DNA of 23,677 bases from an uncultured Beijerinckiaceae bacterium (GTDB lineage Bacteria > Pseudomonadota > Alphaproteobacteria > Rhizobiales > Beijerinckiaceae), in NCBI GenBank assembly GCA_937863205.1, contig CALMGA010000297.1, positions 1 through 23,677 of the forward strand, written 5' to 3'. Shown here one piece after another: positions 17,641 through 23,677 of the stretch. Every line of letters starts with the position of its first letter. Within the stretch, counting starts at the first letter, position 1. Both the position numbers and the translations under genes were made by a program. Below the pieces are notes generated by a model. The model was given only the letters and a program-made list of their open reading frames with translations, was not told where the DNA came from and did no database searches.

Positions 17641-18195
17641 CTACTTCGAAAGGGAGTCCGCGCAGCGCGGCGGTGCGGCTGCCGACCCGCCCCATGGCGT
17701 GATCGCCACCGTCGAGGTGGAATTCTTCGGCGAGCCTTCGATCAGCTTGTCGGTGTAGACCATGTAAACGAGGACGTTGCGTTTCTCGTCGCAGCCGCGC
17801 ACGATCTGCATGTGCTTGAACAGGATCGAGCGCCGTTCGGTGAACACCGTGTCGCCCTGGCGGAACTTGCCTTTGAAGCCGATCGGCCCGTACTGCCGGC
17901 AGGCCAGCGATACATCCGATGTCTGCTCGGCGAGACCGAACGTGCCGGCAAGCCCGCCCTTCTCGGGCACGGTGTAGTAGCAGGCCACGCCGTCCACCGA
18001 CGGATCGTCGATGGCATAGGTCGCCAGCTTGTCGTTGGGCGTGAACAGGCGGAACTTCGTGGATTCGCGGAAGATGAGGTCGGGATCATCGCCCGCCCAG
18101 GCTCCTCCGGCCTTGAGCCAGGTCACCGCAACGAAAGCCGCCGCCGGGAGTAAAGCCAAGCGGCGGCGTGCCGCCAGATCGCGTGCTCGTCTCAT
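17641..18195 (-). CDS. CreA family protein
   Basis: 184 residues from ATG 18195, with GGGAG about ten bases upstream. A basic N-terminus and signal peptide (LALLPAAAFVAVTWL, cleavage after AWA near residue 34) precede the CreA domain: VDGVACYYTVPEKGGL, ACRQYGP and TVFTERRSILFKHMQIVRGCD, then LVYMVYTDKLIEGSPKNSTS. The last region, TDKLIEGSPKNSTS, is the best family mark. CreA proteins are periplasmic and of unknown biochemical function. It is transcribed divergently from the DUF2865 gene across a 210-base gap and converges on the glycine-zipper gene. Confidence 0.9.
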   Translation of the reverse strand: MRRARDLAARRRLALLPAAAFVAVTWLKAGGAWAGDDPDLIFRESTKFRLFTPNDKLATYAIDDPSVDGVACYYTVPEKGGLAGTFGLAEQTSDVSLACRQYGPIGFKGKFRQGDTVFTERRSILFKHMQIVRGCDEKRNVLVYMVYTDKLIEGSPKNSTSTVAITPWGGSAAAPPRCADSLSK

Positions 18196-18249
18196 CAAGC
18201 GTTCTCCCGCCGCCAGGGCCGCCCAAAACCATAGCACGGCCGCGGCGAG

Positions 18250-18265
18250 CGCTTTCGCAAAAGCG
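18250..18265. repeat. Short palindrome between CreA-family and DUF2865 genes
   Basis: CGCTTT, a four-base spacer (CGCA) and AAAGCG form a perfect palindrome, flanked further out by GAGC/GCTC, in the divergent intergenic region. It is placed where an operator for either gene could lie. Short palindromes occur by chance, so this is weak. Confidence 0.3.
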
Positions 18266-18405
18266 GCAGCTCGTCCGCATTTCCACCAGCATCCCACGCG
18301 CAGCCATGATTTGCCCATAGAAGAATGGACACTCCGCCGCGCGGCCAACGAGGGTGGGCCGCGACAATGACCCGGCACAACGCCGGAGCCGGTTTGCGGG
18401 AACGC

Positions 18406-19431
18406 ATGGTTGATCTGATCTCGCATGCCCGGCCGGAGCGACGCATCCGGTGCGGCGCGGCCCTGTCCGTCCTGATCGCCCTCGTCGCGCCCGCCGCGGT
18501 TGCGCAAACGGTGGACTGCGCGCGCCTGCAGCAGCAGATCTCGCAGGGCGAGCGCGGCGGCAATCGCGGCGCCCAGGCAGCCCGGCGTCAGGCCGGCGAA
18601 CTCGCGCGGACCCAGGCCTACGCCCACCAGCTGGGTTGCGACGGCTTCACCTTGTTCGGCGGCAACCCGCAGTGCGGCGCCCTCAACGGGCGCATCGCGC
18701 AGTTGCAGGCAAACCTTCAGCAGCTCCAGGCGGCGGGCGGGAGCGGCGGACGCGGCGACCTCATCGCCCGCTTCAACGCCTATTGCCGCGGCGGAGCTGC
18801 GCCGCCGCCGCAACGCGGTTTCTTCGATTCGCTGCTCGGCGCCCTGACACCGCAGGCACCCCCGCCGCCGCCGACGGCGGTTCTGCCCCAGGTCAGGGAC
18901 GATGACCGCGACGACGAAGGACCGCGCGGCCGCGGCGGCTCGCAGGCGGTGTGCGTGCGCGGCTGCGACGGCGGATTCTTTCCGCTCCCGATTTCCGCTC
19001 GCCACGGCGCGGACGATCTTACGCAGATGTGCGAAGCGCTGTGTCCCGGCGCGGAAACGGCCGTCTTCACCCGCAATCCCGACAGCGACATCAAGACGTC
19101 GGTGGGTCTGGACGGCAAGCCCTACACGGACCTGCCCAACGCCCTCGCCTTTCAGAAGCGGTATACGGCCGCCTGCTCCTGCCGTCCGGCCGGCAAGAGC
19201 TGGGCCGAGACGCTGGCCACCGCCGAGGAGGTGCTCGACAATACCCGCAAGGGCGACATCGTGGTGACGCCGGAAAAGGCGGCGGAACTGTCACGGCCTA
19301 AAGGCGGCCCAATGCCGGGCGTGCCGCCGGTGAGGTCGGCCCCACCGCAGCGAACCGCTGGGGACGGCACGATCACGAACGGCGATCCGACCATCAAACG
19401 TCCCGTCCGGCAAGTCGGGCCGCAGCCCTAG
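18406..19431 (+). CDS. DUF2865 domain exported protein
   Basis: 341 residues from ATG 18406, which has GCGGGAAC just upstream and places the signal peptide ([19 protein letters not shown]) close to the start; ATG 18367 would give 354 residues. The mature protein begins [11 protein letters not shown] and has a Gln/Ala-rich helical part. A proline-rich linker ([14 protein letters not shown]) follows. The DUF2865 domain shows [31 protein letters not shown] and [14 protein letters not shown], with conserved cysteines probably in disulphides. The C-terminal 60 residues are low complexity, rich in Pro, Arg and Gly. The family is restricted mostly to Hyphomicrobiales and has no known function. Its 3' end overlaps the convergent gltX by 38 bases. 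Confidence 0.85.
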   Translation: MVDLISHARPERRIRCGAALSVLIALVAPAAVAQTVDCARLQQQISQGERGGNRGAQAARRQAGELARTQAYAHQLGCDGFTLFGGNPQCGALNGRIAQLQANLQQLQAAGGSGGRGDLIARFNAYCRGGAAPPPQRGFFDSLLGALTPQAPPPPPTAVLPQVRDDDRDDEGPRGRGGSQAVCVRGCDGGFFPLPISARHGADDLTQMCEALCPGAETAVFTRNPDSDIKTSVGLDGKPYTDLPNALAFQKRYTAACSCRPAGKSWAETLATAEEVLDNTRKGDIVVTPEKAAELSRPKGGPMPGVPPVRSAPPQRTAGDGTITNGDPTIKRPVRQVGPQP

Positions 19432-20758
19432 TCCGACCGATGAGCGGCAGCAGCGCGGCGAGTTCCGGCCCGGCATCCCGGCCGGTGAGGGCGAGGCGCA
19501 GCGGGTGGAACAGTGCCCGGCCCTTGCGTCCTGTGCGCGCCTTCAGCGCCGCCGTCCAGGCGCGCCACCCCTCGCCGGTCCAGGTTTCGGCGCTCCAGGG
19601 CGCGGGCGGCAACAGTTCGGCGGCGGCGGCGAGCAGCTCGGGATCTTCGCCGGTGGCAGCGATCGGTCCGCGAACCACCTCCCACCAGCCCGCGACATCG
19701 CCGAAGCTTTCGAGGTTGCCGCGCACGGTCAGCCAAAAGGCTTCGGCCATGTCGGCAGCAACGCCGGCGGCGATGAGCCGGTCGGCCACCGCCGGATAAG
19801 GCAGCGCGTGCAACGTGCGGGCGGACAGGTTCCGCAGTTCCGCCGGATCGAACCGCGCCGGGTTGCGGGAAATATGCACGAGATCGAAGATCGCGGCGAG
19901 CTGGTCGAGGCTCGCCACCGGCTGCACCGCGTCCGAGGATCCCGTCAGCACGGCGAAAGCCGCCACCGCGAGCGCCTCGACGCCGGCCTCGCGCAGGCCG
20001 GAGATCGACAGCGATCCCGACCGTTTGGACAATCCTTCGCCCGACGCGGTCGTGAGCAGGTTGTGATGGGCGAAGCGCGGCGGCGTACCGCCCAGGGCGG
20101 CGGCGAGCTGGATCTGCACGGCCGTGTTGGTGACGTGATCCTCGCCGCGGATCACGTCGCTGATCGCGAGATCGAGATCATCGACCACCGAAGGCAGCGT
20201 GTAGAGGTAGGATCCGTCGGCGCGCACGAGCACGGGATCGGACAGCGAGGCGCAGTCGATGCGGCTCGGGCCGCGAATGCCGTCCTCCCAGGCGATCTCG
20301 CTGCGGTCGAGCCGGAAGCGCCAGTGCGGCCGGCGCCCCTCCTGTTCCAGGCGGCGACGGTCGTCGGCGCTCAAGGCAAGCGCGGCGCGGCTGTAGACCG
20401 GCGGCAGGCCGCGCGCGATCTGGCGCTTGCGACGGCGCTCCAGCTCGTCCGGGGCTTCGTAGCAGGGATAAAGACGGCCGCTTGCGCGCAGGATCTCGGT
20501 CGCGGCGGCGTAGAGCGGAACGCGTCTCGACTGGTGCACGACGAGGTCGGGCGCGAGGCCGAGCCAGGCGAGGTCGACGGCGATGCCGTCGGCGTATTCG
20601 GGACGCGAACGCTCGGCATCGGTGTCGTCGAAGCGCAGGATGAAGCGCCCGTCGCGCTTGCGCGCGGTGAGGGCGTTGAGCAGGGCGGTGCGAGCGTTGC
20701 CGATGTGGATGCGCCCGGTCGGCGAGGGGGCGAAGCGGACGGTGGTGTCTGCGCTCAT
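19394..20758 (-). CDS. gltX: Glutamyl-tRNA synthetase
   Basis: 454 residues from ATG 20758, preceded by GAGGGG four bases upstream. It is a class I synthetase: [19 protein letters not shown] carries the HIGH motif (residues 18-21), [10 protein letters not shown] the glutamate-binding region, and GEGLSKRSG (241-249) the KMSKS equivalent. It charges tRNA-Glu with glutamate in the cytoplasm for translation. Glutamyl-tRNA is also the precursor of 5-aminolaevulinate by the C5 route, but most alphaproteobacteria use ALA synthase. Alphaproteobacteria often carry two GltX paralogues, and I cannot tell which this one is, nor whether it charges tRNA-Gln as well. It lies 55 bases downstream of the DAHP synthase gene on the same strand and may be cotranscribed. 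Confidence 0.93.
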   Translation of the reverse strand: MSADTTVRFAPSPTGRIHIGNARTALLNALTARKRDGRFILRFDDTDAERSRPEYADGIAVDLAWLGLAPDLVVHQSRRVPLYAAATEILRASGRLYPCYEAPDELERRRKRQIARGLPPVYSRAALALSADDRRRLEQEGRRPHWRFRLDRSEIAWEDGIRGPSRIDCASLSDPVLVRADGSYLYTLPSVVDDLDLAISDVIRGEDHVTNTAVQIQLAAALGGTPPRFAHHNLLTTASGEGLSKRSGSLSISGLREAGVEALAVAAFAVLTGSSDAVQPVASLDQLAAIFDLVHISRNPARFDPAELRNLSARTLHALPYPAVADRLIAAGVAADMAEAFWLTVRGNLESFGDVAGWWEVVRGPIAATGEDPELLAAAAELLPPAPWSAETWTGEGWRAWTAALKARTGRKGRALFHPLRLALTGRDAGPELAALLPLIGRTRAAARLAGRDV

Positions 20759-20813
20759 GATCCCCTCACCCCAGGCCGCATCCTCCCCGCTTCGCGGTGC
20801 ACAACAGACGCGT

Positions 20814-22223
20814 TCACTCCGCCGCGCGCGCCACCGGCGGCGCGCCGCGGGCAATGCGCTCCGCCTTGAGCAGCTCGGCGACGAGGAAGGCGACCTCGAT
20901 CGCCTGCTCGGCGTTGAGGCGGGGATCGCAATAGGTGTGGTATCGGTCGCTGAGATCGAGTTCGGACAGGGCGCGGGCGCCGCCGGTGCACTCCGTCACA
21001 TCGCGGCCGGTCATCTCCAGGTGGATGCCGCCGGCATAGGCGCCCTCGGCCCGGGTCACGGCGAAAAAGCTCTGGATCTCGCTCATGATGCGCTCGAAGG
21101 GGCGCGTCTTGTAGCCGGAACTCGCCTTGATCGTGTTGCCGTGCATCGGGTCGCACGACCACACAACCGAGCGGCCCTCGCGGGCGACCGCCCGCAGCAG
21201 CGGCGCCAAACCCTCGCCGACCCGGTCGGCGCCGAAGCGGCAGATCAGGGTCAGGCGGCCCGGCTCGTTGTCGGGGTTGAGAAGGTCGATCAGGCGGATC
21301 AACTCGTCGGGCTCGAGGCTCGGGCCGCACTTCAGGCCGAGGGGGTTGCACACGCCGCGGGCGAACTCGACGTGGGCGCCGTCGAGCTGCCGCGTGCGGT
21401 CGCCGACCCAGAGAAGGTGCCCGGAGGTCGCGTAGAAGTCGCCGGTCACCGAGTCGACGCGCGTGAGGGCCTGCTCGTAGCCGAGCAGCAACGCCTCGTG
21501 GGAGGTGTAAAGGTCGGTGGTGCGCAGCTCGGGATGGCGTTCGGGATCGAGCCCGATGGCGCGCATGAAGCCGACCGTTTCGCTGATGCGGTCGGCCAGC
21601 TCGCCGTATCGGTGCGACTGCGGGCTGTCCTTGACGAAGCCGAGCATCCAGCGGTGGGCGTTCTGCAGATTGGCGTAGCCGCCCGAAGCGAAGGCGCGCA
21701 GCAGGTTCAGCGTCGCCGCCGACTGGCGGTAGGCGTCGAGCTGACGCGAAGGGTCGGGCGTGCGGGCAGCGGGCGTGAAGGCGATGTCGTTGACGATGTC
21801 GCCGCGGTAGGCCGGCAGCTCGACCCCGCCCTGCCGCTCGCTCGGCGCCGAGCGCGGCTTTGCGAACTGGCCGGCCACGCGTCCGACCTTGATCACCGGC
21901 AGCGCCGCCGCGAAGGTCGTCACGACGGCCATCTGCAGCAGCACGCGGAAGAAGTCGCGGATGTTGTCGGCGCCGTGCTCGGCGAAGGACTCCGCGCAGT
22001 CGCCGCCCTGCAGCAGGAAGGCCTCGCCGGCCGACACCTGCGCCAGCAGCTGCTTCAGCTTGCGGGCCTCGCCGGCGAAGACGAGCGGCGGGAAGCTCGC
22101 GAGCTGTCGCTCCACGGCGGCGAGCGCGTCGGCGTCGGGATAGGTCGGCATCTGCTGGACCGGCCTGCTCCTCCAGCTTTGCGGAGTCCAGCGGTCGGTG
22201 GCGTGTCCGCGATCAGAGGACAT
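20814..22223 (-). CDS. Class II 3-deoxy-7-phosphoheptulonate synthase
   Basis: 469 residues from ATG 22223, with GGGGAGG about eight bases upstream. Family marks in order: [30 protein letters not shown] with the metal-ligand Cys76, [60 protein letters not shown] preceded by the ligand His, [15 protein letters not shown] and YCDPRLN. It condenses phosphoenolpyruvate with erythrose 4-phosphate, the first step of the shikimate pathway to aromatic amino acids, in the cytoplasm. The plant-like class II type is the common DAHP synthase in alphaproteobacteria. The long 5' gap (22224-22534) may hold its regulation. Confidence 0.95.
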   Translation of the reverse strand: MSSDRGHATDRWTPQSWRSRPVQQMPTYPDADALAAVERQLASFPPLVFAGEARKLKQLLAQVSAGEAFLLQGGDCAESFAEHGADNIRDFFRVLLQMAVVTTFAAALPVIKVGRVAGQFAKPRSAPSERQGGVELPAYRGDIVNDIAFTPAARTPDPSRQLDAYRQSAATLNLLRAFASGGYANLQNAHRWMLGFVKDSPQSHRYGELADRISETVGFMRAIGLDPERHPELRTTDLYTSHEALLLGYEQALTRVDSVTGDFYATSGHLLWVGDRTRQLDGAHVEFARGVCNPLGLKCGPSLEPDELIRLIDLLNPDNEPGRLTLICRFGADRVGEGLAPLLRAVAREGRSVVWSCDPMHGNTIKASSGYKTRPFERIMSEIQSFFAVTRAEGAYAGGIHLEMTGRDVTECTGGARALSELDLSDRYHTYCDPRLNAEQAIEVAFLVAELLKAERIARGAPPVARAAE

Positions 22224-22534
22224 GGCTTGCGCCTCCCCGGCGCGTCGGCCGCGGGCGCGGGCGGTGTTGGGCGGGGCGCCGGGGGCGGGTGCCTGGCGCG
22301 TGATCTTTCACGCCGCTTCATCCTCCGAGCCGCTCATCCTTGCAGCTGCTCATCCTCGACGCGTCCCTATACCAGTCTGGGCCGATCGCGGTACTCCAAA
22401 ACGCGCGTGGCATCCCCCGTGCTGGCACGGGAGGCCGCCCTTGCCCGAGTCTGGCGGGGGTGCGCCCGCACCCGCGGTCCCGTCCGGCGGTGGACGGATT
22501 TCGACAGCGAAGTAAGCCTGAAAGATCAGCCGAG
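22224..22534. other. 311-base divergent intergenic region with two GC hairpins
   Basis: No gene that I can support. Two perfect short inverted repeats occur: CCCGTGC-TG-GCACGGG (22416-22431) and GGGTGCG-CC-CGCACCC (22458-22473), 26 bases apart. Both have seven-base arms and no adjacent T-run. Open frames cross the region on both strands, but they have no domain or clear ribosome binding site. The region must hold the promoters for the DAHP synthase gene and the small rightward gene. Confidence 0.45.
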
Positions 22535-22813
22535 ATGACCGATTTCCTCACCCGCATCGAACTGCGCGGCGGCAGCGCCGCCGACTACGAGCTTCTTGAT
22601 CAGGCCATGGCCGCCGCCAGCTTTTCCAAGACCATCCGCTCCGAGCGCGGCGTGATCTACAACATGCCCAGCGCCACCTACTTCTCGCAGGCCGACAACC
22701 TGTCGGTCGCCGAGGTCCGCAACCTCGCCGTCAAGGCCGCAAGTCGCACCGGGCGCCGATACGACGTCATCACCGCGGCCGGCGCCACCGCCTTCGCCCT
22801 GCACCCGTGGTGA
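22535..22813 (+). CDS. Small DUF2622/GhoS-like protein
   Basis: 92 residues from ATG 22535; the frame is open further 5' but upstream sequence shows no protein character. The sequence MTDFLTRIELRGGSAADYELLDQAMAAA begins a ferredoxin-like beta-alpha-beta pattern. NMPSATYFSQADNLSVAEVRNLAVKAA and then TGRRYDVITAAGATAFAL continue it. This resembles the DUF2622 family, to which the E. coli endoribonuclease antitoxin GhoS has been assigned. No small hydrophobic GhoT-like toxin is next to it, so a toxin-antitoxin role is not supported, and most members are simply uncharacterised. It has no signal peptide. It converges on the EipB-type gene with 86 bases between stops. Confidence 0.68.
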   Translation: MTDFLTRIELRGGSAADYELLDQAMAAASFSKTIRSERGVIYNMPSATYFSQADNLSVAEVRNLAVKAASRTGRRYDVITAAGATAFALHPW

Positions 22814-22899
22814 CGCGGCCGACGGTGCGGTCGGAGCTTCGAGCTGCCATGCCCTTCGGCTGTGCCCGAAGACCGCTGCGCCCGATCCAGTCTGACAGC

Positions 22900-23677
22900 T
22901 CAGCGCGGGCAGTCCTTGCCGGGGAGCAGGTCGAGGCTGACCATCTGACCGGCCAGGGTGAAGTCGCCGTAGTCGAAGCGCAGGGCGCGCGACACGCCAT
23001 TCTCGTACAGCTCGAAGCCGAGCACGTAGGCCGGTCCCTGGTCCTTGCGGCCTTCCTCGAAGTAGCTGATCGTCACCGGCCAGCGCGCCATCTCGTCCAT
23101 CGCGGCCGCATGGGCCGCGCCCTCGTCCGCCGGGCCGGTCAGCGGACGCCCGATGATGGTGGTGGTGTCGTACACCTTCTTGCCGTCGTCGGAACCATCG
23201 AACACCTTGACGCCGAGCAGGCGCTGCCCGGCCTTCGCCGCCGCAATGATGCGCTGGAGGTGGGCGGTGGGGAACAGCACGTCCTGGCCGACGTCGACAG
23301 TCTGCTCGTTGGGCTTCATCAGCCGGATGGCGAGCACATCGCCGCCGCGGCGCTCGGCGTGGCCGTCGACCACGTCGGGCGGATTGCCGTCGCTGCCCGT
23401 CTTGATGTCGAAGGAGAAGCTGTGGCCGTCGCCGTCCTCGAAGGTGGCCGAGCGCATGTCGGACATGCGCGTCTGCCCTTCCGCAGGTTGCAGTTCCGTC
23501 ACCTGCCGGAAGGTCTGGCTGTAGCCCTCGCAGGCCGAGCCGTTGAATTCGTAGGCGACCCGGCCGCGGGCGGAGGTGGGGCTCTTGCTGCCGATCGCGT
23601 CGAGAAGGGGGATGCGGTAGCTGGCGCGGTGCGGGGCGAGCGGCATGGCGGCCGGCAGCTTGGCCGCCGCGCCGCAC
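22900..23677 (-). CDS. EipB/DUF1849 family periplasmic envelope protein (5' end cut by window edge)
   Basis: 259 codons are visible and the frame is open to the right edge, so the signal peptide and start lie outside; ATG 23644-23646 is internal by family comparison, since AAKLPAAMPLAPHRASY is the expected mature N-terminus. The DUF1849 domain fills the protein: RGRVAYEFNGSACEGYSQTFRQ, the GDVLAIRLMK strand region, DVLFPTAHLQRII, YDTTTIIGRPLTG and the FELYENGVSRALRFDYGDF end. Two cysteines, in GSACEGY and in the C-terminal KDCPR, match the disulphide pair of Brucella EipB. EipB is a periplasmic beta-spiral protein needed for envelope integrity; the same role is likely here. Confidence 0.88.
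   Translation of the reverse strand, partial: CGAAAKLPAAMPLAPHRASYRIPLLDAIGSKSPTSARGRVAYEFNGSACEGYSQTFRQVTELQPAEGQTRMSDMRSATFEDGDGHSFSFDIKTGSDGNPPDVVDGHAERRGGDVLAIRLMKPNEQTVDVGQDVLFPTAHLQRIIAAAKAGQRLLGVKVFDGSDDGKKVYDTTTIIGRPLTGPADEGAAHAAAMDEMARWPVTISYFEEGRKDQGPAYVLGFELYENGVSRALRFDYGDFTLAGQMVSLDLLPGKDCPR

Noticed and set aside
22535..22813. Type V toxin-antitoxin system based on GhoS similarity
   Set aside because: No small membrane toxin gene is next to it on either side; only the family resemblance remains.
22854..22871. Hairpin CTTCGG/CCGAAG between convergent genes as a terminator
   Set aside because: Six-base stem without a T-run; too weak to call.

Overview
The window is high-GC DNA from an alphaproteobacterium, most likely a phototrophic member of the Hyphomicrobiales (Rhizobiales). 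The reasons are a purple-bacterial type II reaction-centre operon together with families typical of this order: an EipB/DUF1849 envelope protein, a DUF2865 protein, a CreA-family protein and an NrtR-like Nudix/winged-helix regulator. I cannot name the genus from sequence alone.

Left part (1-9552): a Wzx/Wzy-type exopolysaccharide locus built around a divergent promoter (3805-4000). Leftward run a large Wzz/BY-kinase-like copolymerase whose P-loop is degenerate, then a GT4 glycosyltransferase that runs off the left edge. Rightward run a tightly packed series: polyprenyl-phosphate sugar transferase (first step), a VpsF/Wzy-like multi-pass polymerase, a second Wzz/GumC chain-length protein without kinase domain, and a Tat-type exported GH10 glycosidase. 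No Wza outer-membrane exporter or Wzx flippase is visible; they may lie outside the window.

Middle (9627-15463): a PRC-barrel exported protein faces a leftward operon pufL-pufM-pufC-puhA-puhB. This encodes the L, M, tetrahaem cytochrome and H subunits of the reaction centre plus an assembly factor, with 4-nt overlaps joining the last four genes. The LH1 genes pufB/pufA are absent from their usual place before pufL, and no bch or crt gene is in the window. A pair of PpsR/CrtJ-type palindromes (14982-14999, 15007-15024) lies between pufL and a divergent small SH3-type secreted protein. PufL and PufM keep all bacteriochlorophyll and iron ligands but carry substitutions at L104 (Gln), L213 (Ser) and M44 (Glu).

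Right part (about 15400-23677): ordinary chromosomal genes. They are the NrtR-like regulator, two small secreted proteins, CreA family, DUF2865, glutamyl-tRNA synthetase, class II DAHP synthase, a small DUF2622/GhoS-like protein and an EipB-type protein cut by the right edge. The reaction-centre operon thus sits as a compact island between polysaccharide and housekeeping genes. The most interesting question is whether it is the organism's only reaction centre or a second, divergent one.
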